A program made the position numbers and the translations under genes. Shown in pieces: positions 1-8,749 of a DNA stretch of 37,919 nucleotides (within the stretch, counting starts at the first letter, position 1; every line of letters begins with the position of its first letter). The stretch covers positions 1-37,919 of the forward strand of contig JAOUKN010000010.1 of NCBI GenBank assembly GCA_029882515.1, in the 5' to 3' direction. Under the pieces are notes generated by a model. That model worked only from the letters and a program-made list of their open reading frames with translations, did no database searches and had not been told where the DNA came from. The DNA comes from Candidatus Bathyarchaeota archaeon. Its GTDB lineage: Archaea; Thermoproteota; Bathyarchaeia; Bathyarchaeales; Bathyarchaeaceae.

Positions 1-246
1 ACCCTTCGCCATTGGAAAGCCACTATGGAATATCACAAGACGAAAGATATCCTGCACGTCATGAAAATGCTGGGACACAGGAACATTCAGAACACACTCA
101 TCTATACACAGCTCATCAACTTTGAAAGCGATGAATACCATTCAGCTGTTGCAGTGGACATAAAAGAAGCAAGAGAGCTTGTTGAAGCTGGCTTTGAATT
201 CGTATGCGCTCATGAAACATCCATGTTGTTCAGGAAGCGAAAATGA
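1..246 (+). CDS. Tyrosine recombinase/integrase, C-terminal fragment (5' end outside window)
   Basis: Frame is open from base 1: TLRHWKATMEYHKTKDILHVMKMLGHRNIQNTLIYTQL. This has the LRHW..T, MLGH and Y(T) motifs of the catalytic C-terminus of tyrosine recombinases. Confidence 0.8.
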   Translation, partial: TLRHWKATMEYHKTKDILHVMKMLGHRNIQNTLIYTQLINFESDEYHSAVAVDIKEARELVEAGFEFVCAHETSMLFRKRK

Positions 247-331
247 ACTTAAAAAAGTACAAGGTAATGGCGAATTTACCTAAGTAAAGTTTATTAATGG
301 GCTAAATCGTTTACTGTTAGCACTTTAAGGC

Positions 332-469
332 ATGATGGGAAAATCCTTATGGAACCCAGACTTTTCGGGTCGGATAGATGCCGACTCATCGGAGGAATCT
401 CCTAGTTTGGAAGAAACCGTATATAAGATCGTGATCCAACATTCTCTGGAAAGGAACTTGGAGGCTTAA
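332..469 (+). CDS. Hypothetical 45-aa acidic protein, 6 nt upstream of rpoB
   Basis: ATG..TAA ORF MMGKSLWNPDFSGRIDADSSEESPSLEETVYKIVIQHSLERNLEA. Not in the ORF track (below its length cutoff). It ends 6 nt before the rpoB TTG start. Confidence 0.45.
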   Translation: MMGKSLWNPDFSGRIDADSSEESPSLEETVYKIVIQHSLERNLEA

Positions 470-475
470 ATAAGT

Positions 476-3400
476 TTGGAATTTTCACATGATGATCTTT
501 TTCTCCTTGTGAAATCTTTTTTTAAGGAAAAGGGTTTAGTTAGACAACACCTTGATTCTTATGACGAATTTGTCGAACATGGTCTTCAAGAAGTTGTAGA
601 TGAAGTTGGGGAAATTGGAATAGAAGTCCCAGAAAATCCATATAAAATTAAGTTCGGTCGATTATGGGTTATTGATCCTGATCCCCAATCGAGAATTAGC
701 AGCCCCTACACTACAGAAGCTGACGGCACAAAGCATGAAATCTATCCTATGGAAGCTCGCTTCCGCGACCTAGCATACTCAGCTCCCCTCTCTCTTGAAA
801 TGACCCCAATAATCGACGGCAGAGAAATGGAGACAGAACTCGTCTTAGTCGGTGACTTTCCAGTGATGCTAAAATCAAAGCTCTGCGTTCTCTCTCAACT
901 TCTTCCAGAAGAGCTAGTCGTCCAAGGAGAAGATCCAAACGATCCGGGAGGATACTTTATAGTTAATGGTTCTGAAAGAGTAATTGTAGCTTTAGAAGAT
1001 TTAGCTCCCAACCGTATTCTCATAGACATCGATACTCGTGGTGCTAAACCCATTTATCAAGCCAAGATATTTTCCACGACAGTCGGTTTTAGAGCAAGAA
1101 TCGAATTGCGAATGAAATCAGATGGAGCCATCTATGTTTCAATGCCTGGTGTCCCTACCGAGATCCCCCTTGTAATTCTTATGCGAGCACTCGGACTGGA
1201 ATCTGACAAGGAAATTGCAGAAACAATTTCTCTTGAGAAAAGAATGCAAAATGAACTGGAACTCTCTTTCGAAAAGGCTATCGGTATTGATATGGTCAAA
1301 GATGCCATAATGTACATTGGAAATCGGGTGGCTCATGGACAAATTGAAGAATATCGTCAGCAGAAGGCAGAGAGTATTCTGGATCGAAACTTCCTGCCTC
1401 ATATTGGGCGCACAATCGAAACCCGTAAAGATAAAGCGTTCTTCTTGGGTGAACTGGCAAGCCGAGTTATTGAATTAAAACTTGGAAAACGAAACCCAGA
1501 CGATAAAGATCACTTTAAAAACAAGCGTTTGAAACTTGCAGGACCAATGCTTGCAGATCTTTTCAGAATTGCCTTCAGAAATCTATGTAGAGACATAAAA
1601 TATCAACTGGAACGCATGGGCTTTAAGCGACCACTGATAAATGTCTCTGCAGCTGTCCGTCCCGGAATCATAACCGAACGAATTCAACACGCCTTGGCAA
1701 CTGGCAAATGGGGACGAGGAAGAGTTGGAATCACTCAACTTCTTGATCGAACAAACCACATTTCTACATTGAGTCACTTACGAAGGTTGCAGTCACCCCT
1801 CAGTCGAAGTCAACCGAACTTTGAGGCACGGGACCTACACCCAACACATTGGGGAAGACTATGCCCAAACGAAACGCCGGAAGGGTCAAACTGTGGTCTA
1901 GTAAAAAATCTTGCCTTATCCGCCAGTACCTCTTTAAGTGCAAACCCAGAAAAAATGAAGCAAGTTATCTATCGAATGGGAGTAATTCCAATTCATGAGG
2001 CAAATGAGGAAGTTAAGTCTAGCGCCAAAGTCTTTGTGGATGGTTCTCTAATTGGTTTTCACTCATCACCGGAAGAGTTAGTCACTGAAATAAGAAAGAA
2101 ACGTAGGAAAGGAAATATATCTCCAGAGGTCAACGTTACTTGTTTCTCAAAGATCTTCGATTCAAAGGAAGAAGTTTATGTTAATTGTGATAAAGGCCGT
2201 GTGAGACGACCGCTTATAATCATAGAAAATGGTGAGCCAAAACTACAACTAGCGCATATCGAAAAAATTCGTTCCGGAGAATGGGGATGGGAAGATCTGA
2301 TAGCGGCTGGCATAATCGAATATATCGATGCTGAAGAAGAAGAGAATGTTCTTGCAACACTAAGCTTTGATGACGTCACCCCTGAACATACCCACATGGA
2401 GATCGCACCGTACACAATCCTTGGAATATGTGCCTCTCTTATACCATACCCGGAACATAATCAATCTCCACGTAACTCCTATGAGGCGGCTATGGCGAAA
2501 CAAGCTCTAGGTTTACATACTACCAACTTCTTTAACAGAGTTGATTCCCGCTCTCACATCCTCCACTATCCGCAGACACCTTTGGTAAATACAAAATCAT
2601 TGGATATCATAGAATATGATTTAAGGCCTTCTGGACAAAACGCTCTCATCGCTATTGTATCCTTTGAAGGATATAACATGGAGGACGCTCTTATTTTCAA
2701 TAAGGCATCTATTGAACGTGGTTTTGGGCGTTCTACATTCTATCGTATTTATGAGGCAGAATGTCGTCAGTATCTAGGTGGATTAAAGGACCGTTTCGTT
2801 ATACCGGAATCTGGCGTCCGTGGATACCGCGGAGAACAGTATTATCGTCTGCTTGAAATAGATGGCATCATAAGTCCTGAGTCTAGGGCTATAGGTGGTG
2901 ACGTACTTATTGGAAGAACGAGTCCTCCAAGATTTCTTGAAGAATATAAAGAGTTTGAGGTCAAAGGCCCCACTATAAGAGACACCTCAGTAGATGTTAG
3001 GTCTTCTGAATCTGGCATTGTCGATGATGTTTTCCTTACTGAAAGCGGTGAAGGAAGCAAACTTGTAAAGGTTAGACTTCGTGATCAACGTATCCCTGAG
3101 CTTGGTGATAAATTTGCTTCTCGACATGGACAAAAGGGCGTGATAGGTATGATTATACCTCAGGAAGATATGCCATTTACTGCCGATGGCATCGCCCCAG
3201 ATATCATTATCAATCCACATGCTATTCCTTCAAGGATGACTATTGGACAATTTCTAGAGTCCATGGCTGGAAAGGTTGCAGCAGCAAGGGGAAGACGCGT
3301 TGATGGAACGCCCTTCATAAACGAAGATCCAGAAGAACTTAAAAACGCATTAATTAGGCTTGGGTTCAGCAGTACAGGACGAGAAATCCTCTACAACGGA

Positions 3401-3841
3401 GTCACAGGCGAGAAATTCGCCGTGGACATTTTCATGGGAGTCGTCTATTATCAAAAGCTCCATCATATGGTTGCAGACAAAATCCATGCCCGAGCGCGAG
3501 GACAAGTTCAGATGCTGACGCGGCAACCCACTGAGGGAAGGGCAAGGGGTGGTGGGTTGCGTTTTGGTGAAATGGAGAGGGACTGCTTGGTTGGTCACGG
3601 TGCTGCGATGCTGTTGAGGGATAGATTGCTCGAAGAATCTGACAAATATCTTCTTTACATATGTGAGAACTGTGGGTACATTGCTTTTTATGATATTAGG
3701 CAACGTAGGTACATTTGTCGACTTTGTGAAGATAAAGCACGAATTTCTCCAGTATTTGTTTCCTATGCTTTCAAGCTTCTTTTGCAAGAATTAATGAGCC
3801 TTTGTATAGCGCCACGACTTAAATTAAAGGAGAAAGCGTAA
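476..3841 (+). CDS. rpoB: DNA-directed RNA polymerase subunit B (Rpo2), unsplit
   Basis: 1121-aa ORF with RpoB motifs (GYFIVNGSERVIV, RHGQKGVIG, GGGLRFGEMERDCLVGHGAA) and a C-terminal zinc ribbon (CENCGYIAFYDIRQRRYICRLC). TTG start. Confidence 0.97.
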   Translation: MEFSHDDLFLLVKSFFKEKGLVRQHLDSYDEFVEHGLQEVVDEVGEIGIEVPENPYKIKFGRLWVIDPDPQSRISSPYTTEADGTKHEIYPMEARFRDLAYSAPLSLEMTPIIDGREMETELVLVGDFPVMLKSKLCVLSQLLPEELVVQGEDPNDPGGYFIVNGSERVIVALEDLAPNRILIDIDTRGAKPIYQAKIFSTTVGFRARIELRMKSDGAIYVSMPGVPTEIPLVILMRALGLESDKEIAETISLEKRMQNELELSFEKAIGIDMVKDAIMYIGNRVAHGQIEEYRQQKAESILDRNFLPHIGRTIETRKDKAFFLGELASRVIELKLGKRNPDDKDHFKNKRLKLAGPMLADLFRIAFRNLCRDIKYQLERMGFKRPLINVSAAVRPGIITERIQHALATGKWGRGRVGITQLLDRTNHISTLSHLRRLQSPLSRSQPNFEARDLHPTHWGRLCPNETPEGSNCGLVKNLALSASTSLSANPEKMKQVIYRMGVIPIHEANEEVKSSAKVFVDGSLIGFHSSPEELVTEIRKKRRKGNISPEVNVTCFSKIFDSKEEVYVNCDKGRVRRPLIIIENGEPKLQLAHIEKIRSGEWGWEDLIAAGIIEYIDAEEEENVLATLSFDDVTPEHTHMEIAPYTILGICASLIPYPEHNQSPRNSYEAAMAKQALGLHTTNFFNRVDSRSHILHYPQTPLVNTKSLDIIEYDLRPSGQNALIAIVSFEGYNMEDALIFNKASIERGFGRSTFYRIYEAECRQYLGGLKDRFVIPESGVRGYRGEQYYRLLEIDGIISPESRAIGGDVLIGRTSPPRFLEEYKEFEVKGPTIRDTSVDVRSSESGIVDDVFLTESGEGSKLVKVRLRDQRIPELGDKFASRHGQKGVIGMIIPQEDMPFTADGIAPDIIINPHAIPSRMTIGQFLESMAGKVAAARGRRVDGTPFINEDPEELKNALIRLGFSSTGREILYNGVTGEKFAVDIFMGVVYYQKLHHMVADKIHARARGQVQMLTRQPTEGRARGGGLRFGEMERDCLVGHGAAMLLRDRLLEESDKYLLYICENCGYIAFYDIRQRRYICRLCEDKARISPVFVSYAFKLLLQELMSLCIAPRLKLKEKA

Positions 3842-6800
3842 ATGTCTGTTGAGGAAACAGTTCATAAAGTCATAAATGAAGTTTTCTTCGGTGTTTTATC
3901 TCCTCAAGAGGTACGAAGGCTTTCTGTTTCCGAAATACGAACAGCTGACACTTATGACGAAGATGGAGCACCCATAATATCTGGACTTATGGACGGACGA
4001 CTAGGAACACTTGAGCCAAGACAACGATGTAAAACGTGTGGCAACACTGCAATTAGATGTCCCGGACACTTCGGTCACATCGAACTTGCTGTCCCTATTA
4101 TTCACATAATATTCAACAAGGTAATAAACGAACTTCTCGGAGCCACTTGCAGAAGTTGCGGACGTATCTTATTGCCGACGGATCGAATTGAAAACATCAA
4201 GTCGAGAATCAATCGGATTCAAACAATGTTGGGAGAGGTTCCTCGCAGTCTCCACAAGAAATTCTCGCGAGAGGCTAGAGGAAAAGAATGCCCTCATTGC
4301 GGGACACCCCAATATAAGGTAATATTCGAGAAACCAACAAAATTTAGTGAGGATGTTCCCGAGGGCGGTGCGCAAAGATTAACGCCAAGTATGCTCAGAG
4401 AACGACTCGAACGCATATCTGATGATGATCTTGTGTTGTTTGGTTTCAACCCAGAAAATGCCCGTCCAGAATGGATGGTTCTGCAAGTTCTCCCAGTTCC
4501 TCCGGTCTATGTAAGACCTTCAATAACTTTAGAATCTGGTATCCGCTCTGAAGATGATTTAACCCATAAACTTGTAGACATTATTCGTATTAATCAACGC
4601 TTAAAGGAAAACATGGAAGCTGGTGCTCCAACTCTTATTATCCAAGACCTATCTGAGCTGTTGCAGTATCACGTGACAACCTATTTTAACAACGAAGCTT
4701 CAGGAATCCCTCCTGCTAGACATCGGTCAGGTAGAGCACTTAAAACGTTGTCTCAGCGTCTTAAAGGAAAAGAAGGAAGATTTAGAAGTAATCTTTCTGG
4801 CAAGAGGGTGGACTTCTCGGCCCGCACTGTGATTTCCCCAGATCCGAATATTGATATCAGTGAAGTGGGAGTGCCATTGGATGTTGCCATAAGACTCTCC
4901 ATGCCTGAGAAAGTCACCCAATGGAACCTTGAGAAAATGCAAAAGTTGATTATCAATGGTCCAGAAAAATATCCTGGTGCGCTTTATATTGTGAGACCTG
5001 ATGGTAAACGAGTTAGACTAGAGTTTGTTGTTGACAGAGAAAAGGTTGCAGAGGTGTTAGAGCCAGGTTTTACTGTGGAACGCCATCTTAAAGATGATGA
5101 TATCGCCATCTTCAATAGGCAACCCTCCCTTCATCGTATGTCCATTATGGCACATTACGTTCGAGTGTTACCCCATAAAACTTTTCGGCTACACCTATGT
5201 GTCTGTCCTCCTTACAACGCTGACTTTGATGGAGACGAAATGAACCTCCATATACCTCAGAGTGAGGAAGCACAAACAGAATCGCGCCTTCTTATGCAAG
5301 TTCAAGACCAAATTCTTTCTCCACGATTTGGAGGCCCCATTATAGGGGCAATCCGAGACTTCATCACTGCCGCTTATCTTCTAACCCAAAAAGCAACTCG
5401 CCTTACCAAAGATGAAATTTGTAGACTACTAATAGCTGCAGAATATGACGGTCCATTACCTGGCCCAGACATAAAGAAACCTGAGCCCCTTTGGACTGGA
5501 AAACAAATATTCAGTCTCTTTATACCGAAAGATATGAATTATGTGTTGAAAGCCACAACTTGTCGTGGCTGCACTAATTGCCTTTGTGAAGACTGTCCAC
5601 ATGACGCTTATGTAGTCATAAAAGACGGTGTTCTAAAGTGTGGTGTGATTGATAGGCGTTCCATTGGTGCAGAGCAGTCCGAAAGTCTTCTTCACAGAAT
5701 AATAAAAGATTATGGAACGTACGTTGGAAGGCAATTTCTGAATCGTACCTGTCAATTGCTCAAAGTGTTCATAACACTGCGAGGATTCACCTACTCCTTT
5801 GACGAACTAGAGTTGTCTTCTGCTGCACAAGAAAAGATCAAGAAAACAATACAAAAATTCGAGAACAGGATACAGGAGTTGATAAAATCCTATCGAAGTC
5901 GTACATTGCAAAGGCTTCCAGGCCAAACTATGCAGGAATCCTTTGAAATTTATGTTATGAATGAATTGGCCAAGGCCAGAGATAAAGCTGGGAGAATTGC
6001 AGATGAAGATTTTGACATAGCAAATTCAGGCATAACGATGACAAGAACAGGAGCGAGAGGTTCTAACCTTAACATTGGTCAAATGACTGCTTGTGTAGGG
6101 CAGCAGTCTGTAAGAGGAAAACGGATTATGCGTGGATATCGTGAGCGTGCATTGCCTCACTTTAAAGTTGGTGATCCCGCACCCAAAGCCAGAGGTTTTG
6201 TTTACTCTTCCTACCGAGATGGGTTAGATCCAGTTGAATTCTTCTTCCATGCTATGGGTGGCCGGGAAGGATTGGTGGACACTGCTGTGCGAACCCAACA
6301 AAGTGGATACATGCAGAGAAGATTGATTAATGCTTTAGAGCATCTGCGCATAGAATATGACGGGACTGTTCGAAACTCAGTTGGCGACATCATTCAGTTC
6401 CGATATGGCGAGGACGGCGTCGATCCTGCCAAAAGCGATCATGGAAAAGCTGTGAATGTCAGTCGTCTTGTCGAACAAATTAAGATTATGATAAAAAAGG
6501 GCAAGCCAGCGTCTCCTAAATTTATTAAAGAGAGCCATAAGGAAGTCGAAAATCAACTAACTCCCCTTCTCAACAAGGAGTTAAAACACGAGTTATCAAA
6601 AGCTAGGTTAAGCAAAAAAGGTGTACAGCAGCTAATTGATTTAACTCTGGAAAATTACAGACGAGCTCTTGTTGAACCTGGTGAAGCCGTTGGAATCATT
6701 GCTGCCCAATCTATGGGAGAGCCAGGGACTCAAATGACCCTTCGCACATTTCACTATGCTGGAGTCAGGGAACAGAACGTGACTTTGGGCTTACCACGTC

Positions 6801-7666
6801 TCATCGAGATTGTGGATGCTCGGCGTATACCTTCAACTCCAATTATGACCGTTTACTTGGACAAGGAGCATGAAATCAGTAAAGAAAAAGCCACTCAGAT
6901 TGCTCGAAATATTATCTGTACAATCATCGAAGATATTGCCAAGGCCTTGTACGACGACGCTGAAAACGAGGAAGTTGTTATTAGACTCGACCCCACTATG
7001 ATGGAGGATCGTGACGTGACCATAGATGATTTACACAAGGCTCTCGGTCTACTTAACTGTAATTTAAGGATCAAGGAGAATCAAATAGCCCTTGAGCCTA
7101 AGAAGCCTGTAGATCGCAAGAAACTATTAGATAAAGTGTCTAATCACTTAGTCAAGGGCGTCCCTGATATTGGTCGTGTTCTCGTTACTGAGGAGGTGGG
7201 AAAATGGGTTATACGAACAGATGGCTCCAACTTGTCAAAGGTTCTCGAGGTGCATGGTATAAACCCTACTAGAACAATTACTAATCACATTCACGAAATT
7301 GCCAAAACTCTCGGAATTGAAGCTGCAAGAAATGCTATAATCAATGAGGCAATTGGAGTTCTTGAAGAGCAGGGTCTTGACGTAGATGTAAGACATGTGA
7401 TGTTAGTATCCGATATAATGACTGCTACTGGTGAAGTACGGCAGATAGGAAGACACGGAATTAGTGGAGAAAAGACAAGTGTGCTTGCACGAGCTGCATT
7501 TGAAATTACTGTTCCAAACATAGTTGAGGCTGCCATTAAAGGAGAAAGTGACCCACTTAGAGGGGTGACCGAAAACGTTATAGTAGGACAATCTATACCG
7601 ATTGGCACAGGCTTAGTGGATCTTTACATGTCAACGATTCGTACTGAGGACCAAAAGAATGATTGA
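3842..7666 (+). CDS. rpoA: DNA-directed RNA polymerase subunit A, A' and A'' in a single ORF
   Basis: 1274-aa ORF with NADFDGDEMN (A' active site) followed without a break by the A'' motifs EPGEAVGIIAAQSMGEPGTQMTLRTFHYAG and TATGEVRQIGRHGISGEKTSVLARAAFE. Confidence 0.96.
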   Translation: MSVEETVHKVINEVFFGVLSPQEVRRLSVSEIRTADTYDEDGAPIISGLMDGRLGTLEPRQRCKTCGNTAIRCPGHFGHIELAVPIIHIIFNKVINELLGATCRSCGRILLPTDRIENIKSRINRIQTMLGEVPRSLHKKFSREARGKECPHCGTPQYKVIFEKPTKFSEDVPEGGAQRLTPSMLRERLERISDDDLVLFGFNPENARPEWMVLQVLPVPPVYVRPSITLESGIRSEDDLTHKLVDIIRINQRLKENMEAGAPTLIIQDLSELLQYHVTTYFNNEASGIPPARHRSGRALKTLSQRLKGKEGRFRSNLSGKRVDFSARTVISPDPNIDISEVGVPLDVAIRLSMPEKVTQWNLEKMQKLIINGPEKYPGALYIVRPDGKRVRLEFVVDREKVAEVLEPGFTVERHLKDDDIAIFNRQPSLHRMSIMAHYVRVLPHKTFRLHLCVCPPYNADFDGDEMNLHIPQSEEAQTESRLLMQVQDQILSPRFGGPIIGAIRDFITAAYLLTQKATRLTKDEICRLLIAAEYDGPLPGPDIKKPEPLWTGKQIFSLFIPKDMNYVLKATTCRGCTNCLCEDCPHDAYVVIKDGVLKCGVIDRRSIGAEQSESLLHRIIKDYGTYVGRQFLNRTCQLLKVFITLRGFTYSFDELELSSAAQEKIKKTIQKFENRIQELIKSYRSRTLQRLPGQTMQESFEIYVMNELAKARDKAGRIADEDFDIANSGITMTRTGARGSNLNIGQMTACVGQQSVRGKRIMRGYRERALPHFKVGDPAPKARGFVYSSYRDGLDPVEFFFHAMGGREGLVDTAVRTQQSGYMQRRLINALEHLRIEYDGTVRNSVGDIIQFRYGEDGVDPAKSDHGKAVNVSRLVEQIKIMIKKGKPASPKFIKESHKEVENQLTPLLNKELKHELSKARLSKKGVQQLIDLTLENYRRALVEPGEAVGIIAAQSMGEPGTQMTLRTFHYAGVREQNVTLGLPRLIEIVDARRIPSTPIMTVYLDKEHEISKEKATQIARNIICTIIEDIAKALYDDAENEEVVIRLDPTMMEDRDVTIDDLHKALGLLNCNLRIKENQIALEPKKPVDRKKLLDKVSNHLVKGVPDIGRVLVTEEVGKWVIRTDGSNLSKVLEVHGINPTRTITNHIHEIAKTLGIEAARNAIINEAIGVLEEQGLDVDVRHVMLVSDIMTATGEVRQIGRHGISGEKTSVLARAAFEITVPNIVEAAIKGESDPLRGVTENVIVGQSIPIGTGLVDLYMSTIRTEDQKND

Positions 7667-7970
7667 CATTGGCAAAGCGATTACCAAAACAGTAAAAACT
7701 GGAAAGGTTTTGTTTGGAACCCAAAGCGCGATAAATAACGCTAGAATTGGAAAGGCTAAACTGGTTATAGTTGCAGCAAACTGTCCACAGAAAACTCGTG
7801 AAAACATCCATTATTATTGTAGACTTTCTAGCATTCCGATGATTATTTATAAAGGGCCTAGCATAGAATTGGGCGCGGTCTGTGGAAAACCATTCACGGT
7901 TTCAGCATTGACTATCAAAGAACAAGGAAACTCAGACATCCTTAAGCTCGCGGAGGCAACAAATGTCTAG
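7659..7970 (+). CDS. rpl30e: Ribosomal protein L30e
   Basis: 103-aa L7Ae/L30e-type sequence (GKVLFGTQSAINNARIGKAKLVIVAANCP). Overlaps the 3' end of rpoA, the usual archaeal order. Confidence 0.93.
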   Translation: MIDIGKAITKTVKTGKVLFGTQSAINNARIGKAKLVIVAANCPQKTRENIHYYCRLSSIPMIIYKGPSIELGAVCGKPFTVSALTIKEQGNSDILKLAEATNV

Positions 7971-8400
7971 CGGGGTACGCTTTACCAGTCGAGAAATGCG
8001 CTATATAGCTTTATTCGAAAGTATAACTGGAGCCACTGCAAAAGACTGTGTGGTTGACGAGGATCTTAACCGAATAATTTTCGTTGTGAAAGAAGGAGAT
8101 GTAGGGGCTGCTATAGGAAGAAAAGGCAAAAACATTCATCTTCTCGAAAGAATGACTGGAAAAAAGCATGAAATAATAGAGCATTCGGAAAATCCAGCTC
8201 AATTCATAAAAAATGCTTTGAGACCAGCTCACGTGAATGAAATAAGGATCACAGAGCGTCCAGATGGGAAGACCATTGCGGTTGTTTCTGTGAACCCTAG
8301 AGACAAAGGGGTTGCTATCGGTAAGAACGGAAGGAATGCTGAAAGAATTCGGTTCTTAGCTAAACGTTACTTTCGAATACAGAATGTGTCTATTACCTAA
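7963..8400 (+). CDS. nusA: NusA-like KH-domain transcription termination factor
   Basis: 145 aa with two KH motifs (GAAIGRKGKNIHLLE; GVAIGKNGRNAERI), directly after rpl30e. Confidence 0.92.
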   Translation: MSSGVRFTSREMRYIALFESITGATAKDCVVDEDLNRIIFVVKEGDVGAAIGRKGKNIHLLERMTGKKHEIIEHSENPAQFIKNALRPAHVNEIRITERPDGKTIAVVSVNPRDKGVAIGKNGRNAERIRFLAKRYFRIQNVSIT

Positions 8401-8447
8401 AGTCTGTAATAGACTTTGACAGCTAAAAGAAAACTAGTAACCATAGT

Positions 8448-8492
8448 ATTGATATATAGAATGTTTTGAATGAGAATTGGTGGGAGGAATTT
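8448..8492 (+). promoter_or_regulatory. Putative promoter/SD for the tusA-iscS-iscU cluster
   Basis: TATA-like 'ttgatatatagaa' in the 94-nt gap after nusA, and purine-rich 'ggtgggagg' shortly before the tusA ATG. Confidence 0.4.
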
Positions 8493-8494
8493 AA

Positions 8495-8737
8495 ATGCCT
8501 GAAAAAGCAAAAGTGGATCAAACCGTTGACTGTATAGGACTTTACTGTCCCGAACCAGTTTTCAGGACTCGGCAAGAAATAGATAAGATGGTTGTTGGAC
8601 AGGTTTTGGAAATTATTGCTGATGACCCAGCAGCAGAGCAGGATATTCAAAGTCTAATAAGAAGGACGGGGCAAAAACTTATTGAGATACGGAAAGAAGG
8701 AAGCCATATTCGTTTTTTGATTGAAAAAGTTAAATAG
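8495..8737 (+). CDS. tusA: TusA/SirA-family sulfur carrier protein
   Basis: 80 aa with the family signature VDCIGLYCPEPVFRTRQEI and ADDPAAEQDI. Confidence 0.9.
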   Translation: MPEKAKVDQTVDCIGLYCPEPVFRTRQEIDKMVVGQVLEIIADDPAAEQDIQSLIRRTGQKLIEIRKEGSHIRFLIEKVK

Positions 8738-8749
8738 AAGGTGATCTCG

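Noticed and set aside
3350-3787. 145-aa minus-strand ORF inside rpoB
   Set aside because: Antisense shadow of a strongly conserved gene; composition not protein-like.
7659-7666. rpoA/rpl30e overlap as an unusual coupling
   Set aside because: Short overlaps of this kind are ordinary in archaeal RNAP operons.
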